64,000 bases of DNA from Bacteroidetes bacterium 37-13 (GTDB lineage Bacteria; Bacteroidota; Bacteroidia; Chitinophagales; LD1), in the NCBI GenBank assembly GCA_001897535.1, contig MKTC01000031.1, forward strand, positions 140,428 to 204,427, written 5' to 3'. Of this stretch, positions 44,260-53,515 are shown in pieces. The translations under genes and the position numbers were made by a program. Each line of letters starts with the position of its first letter. Within the stretch, counting starts at the first letter, position 1. Below the pieces are notes generated by a model. It worked only from the letters and a program-made list of their open reading frames with translations. It searched no databases and was not told the DNA's origin.

Positions 44260-45162
44260 CTACTTCGTAAAAATTTCTCTTAACCTGTCTAAATCGTCAA
44301 TGGTGTAATAGCTTACCACTATTTCGCCCTTGTCGGTAGTAATTGGTTTTATAGTTACTTTAGTGCTTAATGCGCTGGTAAGTTCATCTTCCAATTTTTT
44401 AAAAGTGCCGGCAGGTTGGGTTACTTTTTTGCCCACTGCTTTTTTTGCAGGTTTGTGCTCCGAACTTCTTACCAATTCTTCGGTTTGGCGTACTGATAGT
44501 TCTTTGGAAACTACTTCTTTAAATAGTGCAAGCAAAGTGGTAATTTGTTCAACCCCCAAAAGTGCTTTAGCGTGCCCCATTGTAATTTTTTCATCGCGGA
44601 GTGCAACTTGAATATCTGGAGGCAATTTTAGCAAGCGCAAAAAGTTGGTAACACTGCTTCGGTTTTTACCCACGCGCACCGAAAGTTGTTCTTGCGTTAA
44701 ATCACATTCATCCATCAAGCGCTTGTAGTTTACCGCAATTTCTAACGGATTTAGGTCTTCGCGCTGTATGTTTTCTATTAAAGCAATTTCAATACTTTCT
44801 TGGTCGCTTGCATTGCGAATGTATGCCGGAATATCTTTTTTACCGCTAAGTTTTGAAGCGCGCAATCTGCGTTCTCCGGCAATCAGTTGATAACGTCCAT
44901 TTTCAATTTTTCTTACTGTAATTGGTTGTATTACACCATGAATTTTAATGGATTCAGAAAGCTCTAATAAACTATCTTCTTCAAAAGTGCTGCGCGGCTG
45001 AAATGGATTTACTTCAATTTGATCTAATGGAATATTTACTACTACGCCAACTTGTTTGCCTGTGCTTGTTTCTAAAGTTTCATTACCTTTTGTGGTATCG
45101 TTTGAAGCTAATAAAGCCCCCAAACCTTTACCCAAAACTGTTTTCTTTTTATCGTTACTCAT
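44260..45162 (-). CDS. parB: chromosome partitioning protein ParB
   Basis: 300 residues. The N-terminal CTPase domain (VNIPLDQIEVNPFQPRSTF, and RYQLIAGERRLRASKLSG with the GERRxRA motif), the helix-turn-helix for parS recognition (LTQEQLSVRVGKNRSSVTNF) and a C-terminal dimerisation segment (about 245-300). It loads on parS and spreads by CTP-dependent clamping, helping SMC onto DNA. parA is not adjacent, which is unusual, and no parS-like TGTTnCACGTGnAACA palindrome was noticed nearby. smc lies 22 kb to the left. Confidence 0.95.
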   Translation of the reverse strand: MSNDKKKTVLGKGLGALLASNDTTKGNETLETSTGKQVGVVVNIPLDQIEVNPFQPRSTFEEDSLLELSESIKIHGVIQPITVRKIENGRYQLIAGERRLRASKLSGKKDIPAYIRNASDQESIEIALIENIQREDLNPLEIAVNYKRLMDECDLTQEQLSVRVGKNRSSVTNFLRLLKLPPDIQVALRDEKITMGHAKALLGVEQITTLLALFKEVVSKELSVRQTEELVRSSEHKPAKKAVGKKVTQPAGTFKKLEDELTSALSTKVTIKPITTDKGEIVVSYYTIDDLDRLREIFTK

Positions 45163-45228
45163 CTTTCAACCAATTTAAAAAAGGAAGGCGAAGAAAGCAA
45201 TTTTAAGCCAGAATTGCCGAAACTTCTC

Positions 45229-46644
45229 TTAATTATTCACATAAACCTGATAGCCTTCTGCTTGCAGCTTAGCTTTGGTAGCTTCATCGGGCATAAAATT
45301 GTAAACTGCTGTAACATCGGCATAAAACATGGCTTCGATGTTGTGCGGTTCATTAAAAACTACGGTTTTTTGAGGCAGTTTATTGTAGTTTTTTACCCTT
45401 GTTACCCATTCCGGCTTTAAATCGCGCTGCCAAAAAACTTTTGTTCTTTCTACGCTGTATCGTATCGGTAGGAAAAAGAAAAGCAAAATAAAAACAAGCA
45501 TCATGTATTTGGGTTTTATGAACCAGGTTTTTATTTCCCAATACATAGTTGCAAGGAGTATAAAAAATGGCGGAGCGCAAAAAAGTAAATAAGCCTGCAT
45601 TTTAGTTTCCACGAAAGTGAAAAACAGATAAGGAACTGCAATCCAAACAATAAGTGGAAGGTATTGCCATTGCATATGTTTTAGCCCAAAAAATATGCCA
45701 AATGCAAATGCAATCCAGCACAATTCATGTACTACACGCATTGCTTTGGTGAAGTGGTAAAAAATATTTCCACCTTGTTGGTCTAATACTTCAAAAATAT
45801 GCTTGGTTCTGTGTGCTGCTTCATAAGCATATTCAACAGGGAAGTGCGTAAAAGTATAGTACTGCCAAGCGCCAGCAGCAATAACACTTGGAAAAATTAT
45901 GAGTAAAATTTCTAATAAAATAGTTGTAATCTTAAATTCATTTTTCAGCCTTATGCTTAGCCAAATAGGAATTACAATAAGCGCAGGAAGCCATTTGGTA
46001 AGAATGGCGGCACAAAGAAATATGCCACAAAAAATATAATTTAAAATCTTGCGCGACTTTATTCCGGTTAAAGAAAAATAAACTGAAAGTTCAACAAAAA
46101 CCAGAAACAAAGCGTCAATATGGTCGGTTGCTACTCTACCGCTTGCTGTTTCAATTACCAAGCCGTTTATTGAATGGAGAAATGCAGCTAATAGTGCCAC
46201 TTTTTCATTGAATAACACCTTGGCAATTTTGTAAGTAATAGCTATTGAAAGTGTTGAAAGAATAATAGATGGCAACCTAACTGCTATTTCGTTTATACCA
46301 AATATTTTTAAACTTATTGCCATAAGCCAAAGCGGAACAGGGAATTTATGTAGCCAAATATGGCTTTCTGTCCAAGAAGTTGGGGTGCACGGAAGCGGGC
46401 AATTGGCATAAAGCATCGGCAACGAAAAATTATTCATTAAATTTTTAGCAACCAAAGCGTGGTAGCGTTCGTCCCATTCGTGCAGAAAAAAATCTAAGGA
46501 GCAATAAATGCGCAATACTAAGCCTGCCAACAGAATAAAGAAGAGCGCCACGGCAAACTTTCCACCCAAAAATTTTCGATATGCAAGAAAATAAATGAGT
46601 ACAGAAAATACGAAAACAGCAATCCCTAATTGTAAATTTGCCAT
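45229..46644 (-). CDS. GT39/ArnT-type membrane glycosyltransferase
   Basis: 471 residues with about a dozen membrane helices. HEWDERYHALVAKNL in the first periplasmic loop carries the Asp-Glu pair of the ArnT/PMT group, and a second conserved loop (TSWTESHIWLHKFPVPLWLM) follows. It transfers a sugar from polyprenyl phosphate to a lipid or protein acceptor on the periplasmic side. No aminoarabinose genes are near, so lipid A modification is not implied. It is transcribed toward parB with a 66-bp gap. Confidence 0.85.
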   Translation of the reverse strand: MANLQLGIAVFVFSVLIYFLAYRKFLGGKFAVALFFILLAGLVLRIYCSLDFFLHEWDERYHALVAKNLMNNFSLPMLYANCPLPCTPTSWTESHIWLHKFPVPLWLMAISLKIFGINEIAVRLPSIILSTLSIAITYKIAKVLFNEKVALLAAFLHSINGLVIETASGRVATDHIDALFLVFVELSVYFSLTGIKSRKILNYIFCGIFLCAAILTKWLPALIVIPIWLSIRLKNEFKITTILLEILLIIFPSVIAAGAWQYYTFTHFPVEYAYEAAHRTKHIFEVLDQQGGNIFYHFTKAMRVVHELCWIAFAFGIFFGLKHMQWQYLPLIVWIAVPYLFFTFVETKMQAYLLFCAPPFFILLATMYWEIKTWFIKPKYMMLVFILLFFFLPIRYSVERTKVFWQRDLKPEWVTRVKNYNKLPQKTVVFNEPHNIEAMFYADVTAVYNFMPDEATKAKLQAEGYQVYVNN

Positions 46645-46693
46645 CTAATTGGAAACAATTATCAGATAAATTTTTTATTTGCATTTATTAGCC

Positions 46694-48811
46694 ATGAAGA
46701 AGTTATCATTTCTACTATTTATTTTCCTTTTGGTGCTTATACAAGCATGTAAAAAGGATAGTCGCTCAAATTGGGATACAGAGCTACTTACGCCCATTGC
46801 CAGCGCCTCACTTTCTATTGAAAATATTGTAAAAGATACCAATTTGGTAAAGAAGCAAAGCGATAACTCGCTACTACTTTCTTACAATAAAGAAATTTAT
46901 GATTTCGGCTTGGCGAAGCAAATTATAAATATGCCCGATACGTTTATTGGAACAGTTTTTCGCTTAGATTCTTTACGCATTGCCAACCAATGGATAGTTT
47001 ACAAAACCACTCTGGGACAAATGGGCAATATGATGAAAGCCAGTCCCGATCCAAGCACACAGGCTATCGGAAATTTTATTATCAATTCGCACCAGCAAAT
47101 GCGCGTGATACCGCCAATAAATGGACTTTCGGCACCGCCAACAGTTTTTGATGCTTCAGATTATTTTCAACAAGCAACTTTAAAAACCGGTTATATTGAC
47201 TTGTACATTCATAACGATTTTCCGATACCGATTTCTAATGCAGTGGTTGAGGTAAAAGATTTGAAAACAAATACTGTATTACTCACAGAAACTTTACCTT
47301 ACGTGAATGCGCATGACAGCACTTTTAAACTAATAGATATTGCAGGGAAAACAGTGAGCGACCAACTATCGTTTCAACTTATTTCACTCAACTCGCCAGG
47401 CAGCAACGGCAATCAGGTTTTGGTTGATACAAACGATAATTTTAGAATAGACATTCGCTTTTGGGGAATGCGCGTGCAAGAAGCTGATGCAAAATTTCCT
47501 AACCAAGATATTGTTTCAATTACCGAAGAAGTTACACAAAACCTTGGCGACCGAAAACTTACTTACATTGATTGCCGAAAAGGAACACTAAAAATTTACA
47601 TTACAAGTACGGTTGAAGAACAGCTATATTTAAAATATGTATTGGAAGGCGCTTACGATAAGTACGGGCGACCTTTGGTAGAAGCCACAACCGTGCCCCC
47701 GGCTCCGGCAGGTGGAAGTGTAACAGTGGATAGAGAATTTGATATTTCCGGCTACTCGATAGATTTAAGCGGCAAAGATGGAACAAAGTTCAATACTTAT
47801 ACGCAAACCATTTATGGCAGAATAGATTCTACAGGGCAGGTGCGCCATATTTCGTTAGATGATAGTTTAATTATTCGCTACGATTTAAAAGATATTGCTC
47901 CAAATTATATTAAAGGTTACGCAGGCCGAGATACAATTGTAGCCAACGATAGCACCGATTTCGATTTTTTTGGTTCCTTGTTTAAGAGCGGCAGCATTCA
48001 ATTAAAAGATGTTGATTTAAAGTTTACATTAGATAATGGAATGGGAATTGATGGTGTGGTAAAAGTGAATGAACTCACAGCAATGAGTCCACAGAATGGC
48101 TCGCGCACTTTAACGGGTTCTGTTTTGTCTTCTCCATTCACAGTAGGCAGAGCAACCGATTTTCCTTTTAAATCTGCGGTAACCACTTTCGATATCAACA
48201 GCAACAATTCAAATGTTACCGACTTGCTGAACATAATGCCAAACCGCCTGCGATATAACATGGAGATAAAAACGAATCCACAGGGAAATACAGGTTTTTA
48301 TCGCGATTTTGCATATTTGGAAAGCACTTTAAAAGTAAACTTAAATGCCACTATTCCGCTTTCGTTTATTGCCAATAATTTAACCTTGTTAGATACCATA
48401 GATTTTAATTTAAGCAATACGAATTTAAAGGTGAATGGTATTACCGATGGTGTGATAAATATTATTACGCAAAACAAATATCCGATTGATGCCAAAATAA
48501 AGGTGATTGTGGTTGATGAAAATTTTGTAACGGTTGATACACTCACCAGCAATATGTTTGTGAGTGCAGCACCAACCGATGCCAATTGCAAGGTAACGCA
48601 AGCCCAACGAAATAAAACTTCGGTAGATGTGAACCAAGCGCGAATAGAAAATATTAAACGTGGTAGAAAAGCAATTTTATTTGCAGAATTTAATACGCCA
48701 CAGAACAATGCTGCATGCAATGGCAAACCAATGCAGATTTACAGCGATTACAAATTGGATGTTACATTCACTGCCCGTTTTAACTATACAGTAAGCACTA
48801 AAATCGAATAA
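46694..48811 (+). CDS. large lipoprotein, unknown family
   Basis: 705 residues from ATG 46694. The signal peptide LSFLLFIFLLVLIQACKKDS has a lipobox (Leu-Ile-Gln-Ala-Cys), so an outer-membrane or inner-membrane lipoprotein. The mature part is beta-rich, with many short Thr/Ser/Asn strands and no enzyme motif that I recognise. It ends 8 bp before the outer-membrane protein gene, so the two probably work as a pair at the cell surface. Function unknown. Confidence 0.75.
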   Translation: MKKLSFLLFIFLLVLIQACKKDSRSNWDTELLTPIASASLSIENIVKDTNLVKKQSDNSLLLSYNKEIYDFGLAKQIINMPDTFIGTVFRLDSLRIANQWIVYKTTLGQMGNMMKASPDPSTQAIGNFIINSHQQMRVIPPINGLSAPPTVFDASDYFQQATLKTGYIDLYIHNDFPIPISNAVVEVKDLKTNTVLLTETLPYVNAHDSTFKLIDIAGKTVSDQLSFQLISLNSPGSNGNQVLVDTNDNFRIDIRFWGMRVQEADAKFPNQDIVSITEEVTQNLGDRKLTYIDCRKGTLKIYITSTVEEQLYLKYVLEGAYDKYGRPLVEATTVPPAPAGGSVTVDREFDISGYSIDLSGKDGTKFNTYTQTIYGRIDSTGQVRHISLDDSLIIRYDLKDIAPNYIKGYAGRDTIVANDSTDFDFFGSLFKSGSIQLKDVDLKFTLDNGMGIDGVVKVNELTAMSPQNGSRTLTGSVLSSPFTVGRATDFPFKSAVTTFDINSNNSNVTDLLNIMPNRLRYNMEIKTNPQGNTGFYRDFAYLESTLKVNLNATIPLSFIANNLTLLDTIDFNLSNTNLKVNGITDGVINIITQNKYPIDAKIKVIVVDENFVTVDTLTSNMFVSAAPTDANCKVTQAQRNKTSVDVNQARIENIKRGRKAILFAEFNTPQNNAACNGKPMQIYSDYKLDVTFTARFNYTVSTKIE

Positions 48812-48819
48812 TAGCTCTC

Positions 48820-50166
48820 GTGAATAAAATTTTTTATGTTGCCTTATCGCTGATAGCATTTTCAGCAAAAAGCCAAGATGGCGTAATGGTTGATTTAAAA
48901 CCTGATTCGGTTGTGCCGCCTGCGGAAAAGGTTAATCATTACCTTTTTAACTATACACAGCCAAGTGATTTTTTAAACCCTTTTACATCAAATTGGGATT
49001 ATGAAAGTACACCTAACCGTTTTGAAATTGTTGGTGGTTTAGAAGGAAATTCTAACGGACTTAACCAACAGTTTGTATGGAATATTTTGGGAAATAAAGG
49101 CTACACAAGCAAAGTGAAATATAAAATTAGAAATGGCTTAAAAACAGAAAATGGGTATGAAGATAATACTACGGCAGGAGTGCGGTACAAGTATTATTCA
49201 AAGAAATTTAATGGCTTTTTTACTGCCGGATATAACTTTAGAACTATGCGGTTGGCCAATTTCAATAAGGAAGTTTATGAACTGCTACTTTACGGCAATG
49301 CCATGTTCGAAAATAAAACGGTTGATCTTTCAGGCACACGTTTTCAAAACAGTTTATACAATCAATTTTCTTTAGGTTTCTATAAAAATATTAAAGTGAA
49401 AAGCTACACCATTAGCTTGGGTTTAAATGCCTCGTTTTTACACGGCATGAACAATCAGTCGCTGTATGTAAATAAAGGCACTTTGTTTACTGCACAAGAT
49501 GGAGAATACATAGATTTGATTTATGATTTGCGATACGACCAAAACCAAGGAGGCGACAAACGCAAGCGTGAGAAAGCAGATGTGGGAATGAGCGGAGATA
49601 TGTTTTTGCGCATGGATTTCAATAAAAAGTTTGCATTTAGTTTCAGTATAGTAGATATTGGCGCTATAAATTGGAGAACGCAACCTCGCAACTATTACGG
49701 AAGCGGAAACGATACAGTACATTTTAAGGGAATTGAATTTACGGATATTACAAACATTACATCTTCAAACTTAGGCGGAGTAAAAGTAGATAGTATTCTT
49801 AAATCGTTTTTGCCAACTCAGCACAGCGATAAGTATCAAACTTTTCTACCGTTTACTTTAAATTTCACGGTTTCAAAACCATTTTGGAAAGATAAAATTG
49901 TTGTGAATGCAGGCATTCAGTATAAACCACTTTACAAGTATTATGTTTATGGTTTTGTGAAAACAAACTATTTTGTGAAGCCCGATTTGGTTACGAGTTT
50001 AACGCTCGGTTATGGAGGATATTCAAAGTTTAATGTGGGAATTGAAGCCGCAAAACATTGGAGATATTTTGACCTTGCCATTGGCACAAACAATTTAATA
50101 GGAACGGTTGCGCCACTTGCTTACACCGGCACCAGTGCATACCTTCGCTTAGGAGTAAACTTTTAA
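48820..50166 (+). CDS. DUF5723-like outer-membrane beta-barrel protein
   Basis: 448 residues starting at a GTG (48820), with a short signal peptide (VALSLIAFSAKSQ). The mature part alternates polar and aromatic strands and ends in AYLRLGVNF, the terminal-Phe barrel signature. NSLYNQFSLGFYKNIKVKSY and similar stretches resemble the DUF5723 family, whose role is not known. It follows the lipoprotein by 8 bp and precedes bioB by 16 bp. Confidence 0.7.
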   Translation: MNKIFYVALSLIAFSAKSQDGVMVDLKPDSVVPPAEKVNHYLFNYTQPSDFLNPFTSNWDYESTPNRFEIVGGLEGNSNGLNQQFVWNILGNKGYTSKVKYKIRNGLKTENGYEDNTTAGVRYKYYSKKFNGFFTAGYNFRTMRLANFNKEVYELLLYGNAMFENKTVDLSGTRFQNSLYNQFSLGFYKNIKVKSYTISLGLNASFLHGMNNQSLYVNKGTLFTAQDGEYIDLIYDLRYDQNQGGDKRKREKADVGMSGDMFLRMDFNKKFAFSFSIVDIGAINWRTQPRNYYGSGNDTVHFKGIEFTDITNITSSNLGGVKVDSILKSFLPTQHSDKYQTFLPFTLNFTVSKPFWKDKIVVNAGIQYKPLYKYYVYGFVKTNYFVKPDLVTSLTLGYGGYSKFNVGIEAAKHWRYFDLAIGTNNLIGTVAPLAYTGTSAYLRLGVNF

Positions 50167-50182
50167 AATAAACAAACTAATT

Positions 50183-51157
50183 ATGATAAGAAACGATTAT
50201 ACTATTGAGGAAATAAGAGAAATTTACAACACTCCGATTATGGAGTTAGTTTTTCGTGCATCGCAAGTACACCACAAATACCAAGCCACAGGCGAAGTGC
50301 AAGTTTGTACTTTACTTTCAGTAAAAACCGGAGGCTGTTCCGAAGACTGTTCTTACTGTTCACAATCTTCGCGCAACCACACAGACTTAACACCACAGCG
50401 CTTAATGAAATATGACGATGTGATTGATAGCGCTTTAGAAGCCAAAAATGCAGGCAGTACACGCTTTTGCATGGGAGCAGCATGGCGAAATGTGCGCGAT
50501 AATTCTGATTTTGATAAAGTATTAGAAATGGTAAGCGGAGTAAATGCCTTAGGTTTAGAAGTTTGCTGCACACTCGGAATGCTCACAGAAGAACAGGCAC
50601 ACCGACTAAAAGAAGCCGGACTTTACGCCTACAATCACAATTTAGACACAAGCGAAGAGTATTACGATAAAGTAATTACTACCAGAACCTACCAAGATCG
50701 CTTAGAAACTTTAGATAAAGTAGAAGAAGCGGGGCTAAGTGTTTGCTGTGGCGGAATTATTGGTTTGGGAGAAACCGATGAAGACAGAATTAAATTATTG
50801 CATACATTATCTACGCGCGAAAACCATCCGGGCAGCGTGCCTGTAAATGTTTTGGTTCCGGTGAAAGGTACTCCTTTAGAACATAATAAACGAGTAAGCG
50901 TGTGGGAACTGCTTCGCATGATTGCTACTGCACGTATCTTAATGCCAAAATCTATGGTGCGTTTAAGTGCAGGCAGAAATGAATTAAGTTATGAGCAACA
51001 AGCATTGTGCTTTATGGCTGGCGCAAACTCAATTTTTGCAGGAGAAAAATTACTTACCACGCCTAATAATGAACTTGCTTCTGATAAAGAAATGTTTGAA
51101 ATTTTAGGATTAAAACCAAGAGAATCTTTTAAAGTAGAAGCGGAAGAAGTACAGTAG
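50183..51157 (+). CDS. bioB: biotin synthase
   Basis: 324 residues. The radical-SAM iron-sulfur motif CSEDCSYCSQSSRN is intact, GAAWRNVRDN and YNHNLDTSEEYY are conserved BioB stretches, and RLSAGRNEL near residue 260 contributes the Arg ligand of the second cluster. It inserts sulfur into dethiobiotin, the last step of biotin synthesis. bioA, bioD and bioF are not adjacent. A strong terminator follows. Confidence 0.97.
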   Translation: MIRNDYTIEEIREIYNTPIMELVFRASQVHHKYQATGEVQVCTLLSVKTGGCSEDCSYCSQSSRNHTDLTPQRLMKYDDVIDSALEAKNAGSTRFCMGAAWRNVRDNSDFDKVLEMVSGVNALGLEVCCTLGMLTEEQAHRLKEAGLYAYNHNLDTSEEYYDKVITTRTYQDRLETLDKVEEAGLSVCCGGIIGLGETDEDRIKLLHTLSTRENHPGSVPVNVLVPVKGTPLEHNKRVSVWELLRMIATARILMPKSMVRLSAGRNELSYEQQALCFMAGANSIFAGEKLLTTPNNELASDKEMFEILGLKPRESFKVEAEEVQ

Positions 51158-51180
51158 TTTTTTGCAGCTTAATACAAATT

Positions 51181-51219
51181 AAAAAAGCCAATGTTTAAAT
51201 ATGAAACATTGGCTTTTTT
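51181..51219. terminator. bidirectional terminator between bioB and the epimerase gene
   Basis: Sixteen perfect pairs: AAAAAAGCCAATGTTT (51181-51196), loop AAATATG, AAACATTGGCTTTTTT (51204-51219). With A-runs and T-runs on both flanks it serves bioB on the plus strand and the epimerase on the minus strand. Confidence 0.93.
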
Positions 51220-51237
51220 AATTAGAAGTAAATGGGA

Positions 51238-52206
51238 TTATAGCCCAGCTTTTTCGGCTTGTTCTTTTACCCAAGCATAAGTAATTTCCATGCCCTTTCT
51301 TAGCGGCTGCGAAGGTGCCCAACCTAATTTTTGTTGAATTAAATCGTTGTCAGAATTTCTGCCGCGAACACCTAATGGCCCATCAATATTTTTAATGCTT
51401 AAATTTTTGCCTGAAATATCAATTACCATTTTGGTAAAATCGTTTATTGAAATCATTTCATCTGAACCAATGTTTACCGGCCCAATAAAATCTGAATCCA
51501 TTAATCTTCTAACGCCATCAACACATTCATCAACAAAAAGAAAAGAGCGTGTTTGTTTGCCATCGCCCCAAACTTCAATAGTGTCACCATCTTTAGCCAC
51601 AGCAACTTTTCTTGAAATGGCGGCAGGCGCTTTTTCTCTGCCTCCGTGCCAAGTTCCTTGCGGTCCAAAAATGTTGTGAAAACGTGCAACGCGCACTTCC
51701 ATACCGCAGTTTCTGTGATAGGTAAAAAATAGTCTTTCACTAAATAATTTTTCCCAGCCGTATTCGCTGTCCGGTGCTGCAGGGTACGCTGAATCTTCTG
51801 AGCATTTTGGATTTTCAGGGTCTAATTGATTGTATTCCGGATACATGCAAGCCGATGAAGAGTAGAATATTCTTTTTACTCCTTTTTTTCTTGCTTCATC
51901 TAATACATTCAAATTACACAAAGCTGAGTTGTGCATAATATCAGCATCATTTTCACCGGTGAACACAAAACCTGCTCCACCCATATCTGCTGCCAATTGA
52001 TAGATTTCGTCTAAATCGCTGGTGATAATTTTTTCGCAAACTTTTGGGTCGCGTAAATCGCCAACCAAAAAATAATCTGCTTGATTGTTTCCGTATTCGT
52101 TTTCCTTTAAATCAACACCTGCAACCCAATAACCTTCTGCCTTTAAACGCTTAATTAAATGCCCGCCAATAAAACCTCCGCCTCCACACACCAAAGCTTT
52201 TTTCAT
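51238..52206 (-). CDS. GDP-mannose-3,5-epimerase-like NAD-dependent sugar epimerase
   Basis: 322 residues, extended SDR. GGGGFIGGHLIKRLK binds NAD; YSSSACMYPEYN and SEYGWEKLFSE carry the Ser, Cys and Tyr-x3-Lys. ARFHNIFGPQGTWHGGREK, WGDGKQTRSFLFVDECVDG, NIGSDEMISIN and GVRGRNSDN match very closely the sequence that I know for plant GDP-mannose 3,5-epimerase, including the extra catalytic Cys and the Lys in GGREKAP. It would convert GDP-D-mannose to GDP-L-galactose or L-gulose. It stands at the head of a glycosyltransferase cluster on the opposite strand, so a supply role for surface glycan is likely. Confidence 0.85.
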   Translation of the reverse strand: MKKALVCGGGGFIGGHLIKRLKAEGYWVAGVDLKENEYGNNQADYFLVGDLRDPKVCEKIITSDLDEIYQLAADMGGAGFVFTGENDADIMHNSALCNLNVLDEARKKGVKRIFYSSSACMYPEYNQLDPENPKCSEDSAYPAAPDSEYGWEKLFSERLFFTYHRNCGMEVRVARFHNIFGPQGTWHGGREKAPAAISRKVAVAKDGDTIEVWGDGKQTRSFLFVDECVDGVRRLMDSDFIGPVNIGSDEMISINDFTKMVIDISGKNLSIKNIDGPLGVRGRNSDNDLIQQKLGWAPSQPLRKGMEITYAWVKEQAEKAGL

Positions 52207-52346
52207 AGATAATTTTAATTTTCTAAATAAAACCGTGAATAAATTTTGAACTGCAATAGTAACTACAAAAAAATTATTTTTCAGTGCTTAAATTGCTGAG
52301 GCTTTAAAGTGTTGGAAATATGATTTTCTGCTAATTTTTTTTATAT

Positions 52347-52354
52347 TATTTTTG
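52347..52354 (+). promoter_or_regulatory. predicted -7 element of the second glycosyltransferase cluster
   Basis: TATTTTTG matches TAnnTTTG, 51 bp before the first ATG. A TTG at 52312 is farther upstream than usual, so this is a weak call. Confidence 0.3.
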
Positions 52355-52404
52355 TGATTTAAAAATTTGAAGTTCAATACTAAACACGGAGAAATTCTTA
52401 AAGA

Positions 52405-53481
52405 ATGAACTCCTTCTTATATATGGAAGAACCTTTGGTTTCTATTGTAATCCCTGTTTTTAATAGAGCACACCTTGTTTTTGATGCCTTAGATTCTGTT
52501 CTTAGCCAAACCTATTCAAATTGGGAGTGTATTGTGGTGGATGATGGTTCAACCGATAATACATGGGAAGTTATTAAATGTTATGCTAAGAAAGACAGTC
52601 GAATTAAAATTTTTAAAAGAGATAGATTGCCTAAGGGCGCACCAACTTGCAGGAATATTGGAGTAGAGAAGTCTTCTGCCGATTATATAATATTTTTAGA
52701 TAGTGATGACATCTTATTTAGCTTTTGCCTTGAAAAAAGAATGGAATTTGTATATAAAAATCCCAATTTCGATTTAGTCTTTTTTCAAGTATTTGGAAAT
52801 AGAAACAAGCAGTTTAAATACAGGACAATATATAAGGTTAAAGATATTATACTTTCATTATTAAGTTTTGAATCTACTTTACAAACTACATCTCCTATTT
52901 GGCAAAAGGAATTGCTGCAAAAAATAAATGGCTGGGATGAAGAGGCCTTAGCTTGGCAAGATCCGGAAATTCATGTGCGTGCATTATTAGCAGCAAAAAG
53001 TTATTGCTGGGCTTACGAATTACCTGATGTTTATATTAGAAATCCAACTAATGACAAATCGATTACCAGTTCTAATAGTGCTAAGAAACATATCAGTATT
53101 TTAAAAACTCAATATAAAATTTGGCAGAAATTACCAGTGACCTATAAAGAAACTTTTAGAAAAAAAATTATCACACGCTTATATAATCAAATTGAAATTT
53201 TAGAGCAAGAAATTGGATTGAAGTTAATTAGCGATAGTAGTACGGAAATATTAGAACTATTAGGAAAGAGTGCACATACACGCGTTAATTCTTATTTTAA
53301 ATTATTTCATATAACTAAGCGTATTCCTGTGATTCGTTCAATTGTTTTTAAGTTAAGAACTATTGGAATATTTTTTCCAAAGCGTGTTTATTTTGAAAGC
53401 AATACGCTAGTAGTTTCTCCAGAGATTATTGCTCAAATTGAATTAGATAAGAATGCCAAATATTTGGAGTATAACAACTAA
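52405..53481 (+). CDS. GT2 glycosyltransferase
   Basis: 358 residues; an in-frame ATG at 52423 (MEEPLVSIVIPVFN) is the alternative start and would match the usual GT2 leader length. GT-A domain: VSIVIPVFNRAH, VDDGSTDNTWEV, IIFLDSDDILF for the DxD, and NGWDEEALAWQDPEIHVRAL for the acceptor loop and catalytic base. No membrane helices, so a cytosolic transferase associated with the membrane face. First gene of a three-transferase unit. Sugar unknown. Confidence 0.88.
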   Translation: MNSFLYMEEPLVSIVIPVFNRAHLVFDALDSVLSQTYSNWECIVVDDGSTDNTWEVIKCYAKKDSRIKIFKRDRLPKGAPTCRNIGVEKSSADYIIFLDSDDILFSFCLEKRMEFVYKNPNFDLVFFQVFGNRNKQFKYRTIYKVKDIILSLLSFESTLQTTSPIWQKELLQKINGWDEEALAWQDPEIHVRALLAAKSYCWAYELPDVYIRNPTNDKSITSSNSAKKHISILKTQYKIWQKLPVTYKETFRKKIITRLYNQIEILEQEIGLKLISDSSTEILELLGKSAHTRVNSYFKLFHITKRIPVIRSIVFKLRTIGIFFPKRVYFESNTLVVSPEIIAQIELDKNAKYLEYNN

Positions 53482-53515
53482 AGTTCGAGTACAGTAGAAA
53501 TACATCAGAAAGCGT

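Noticed and set aside
44260-46644. parS site near parB
   Set aside because: I noticed no CACGTG-centred 16-bp palindrome in this stretch.
45229-46644. arnT, aminoarabinose transferase for lipid A
   Set aside because: Only the GT39 fold is visible; no arnBCADEF genes are near, so the specific name is not supported.
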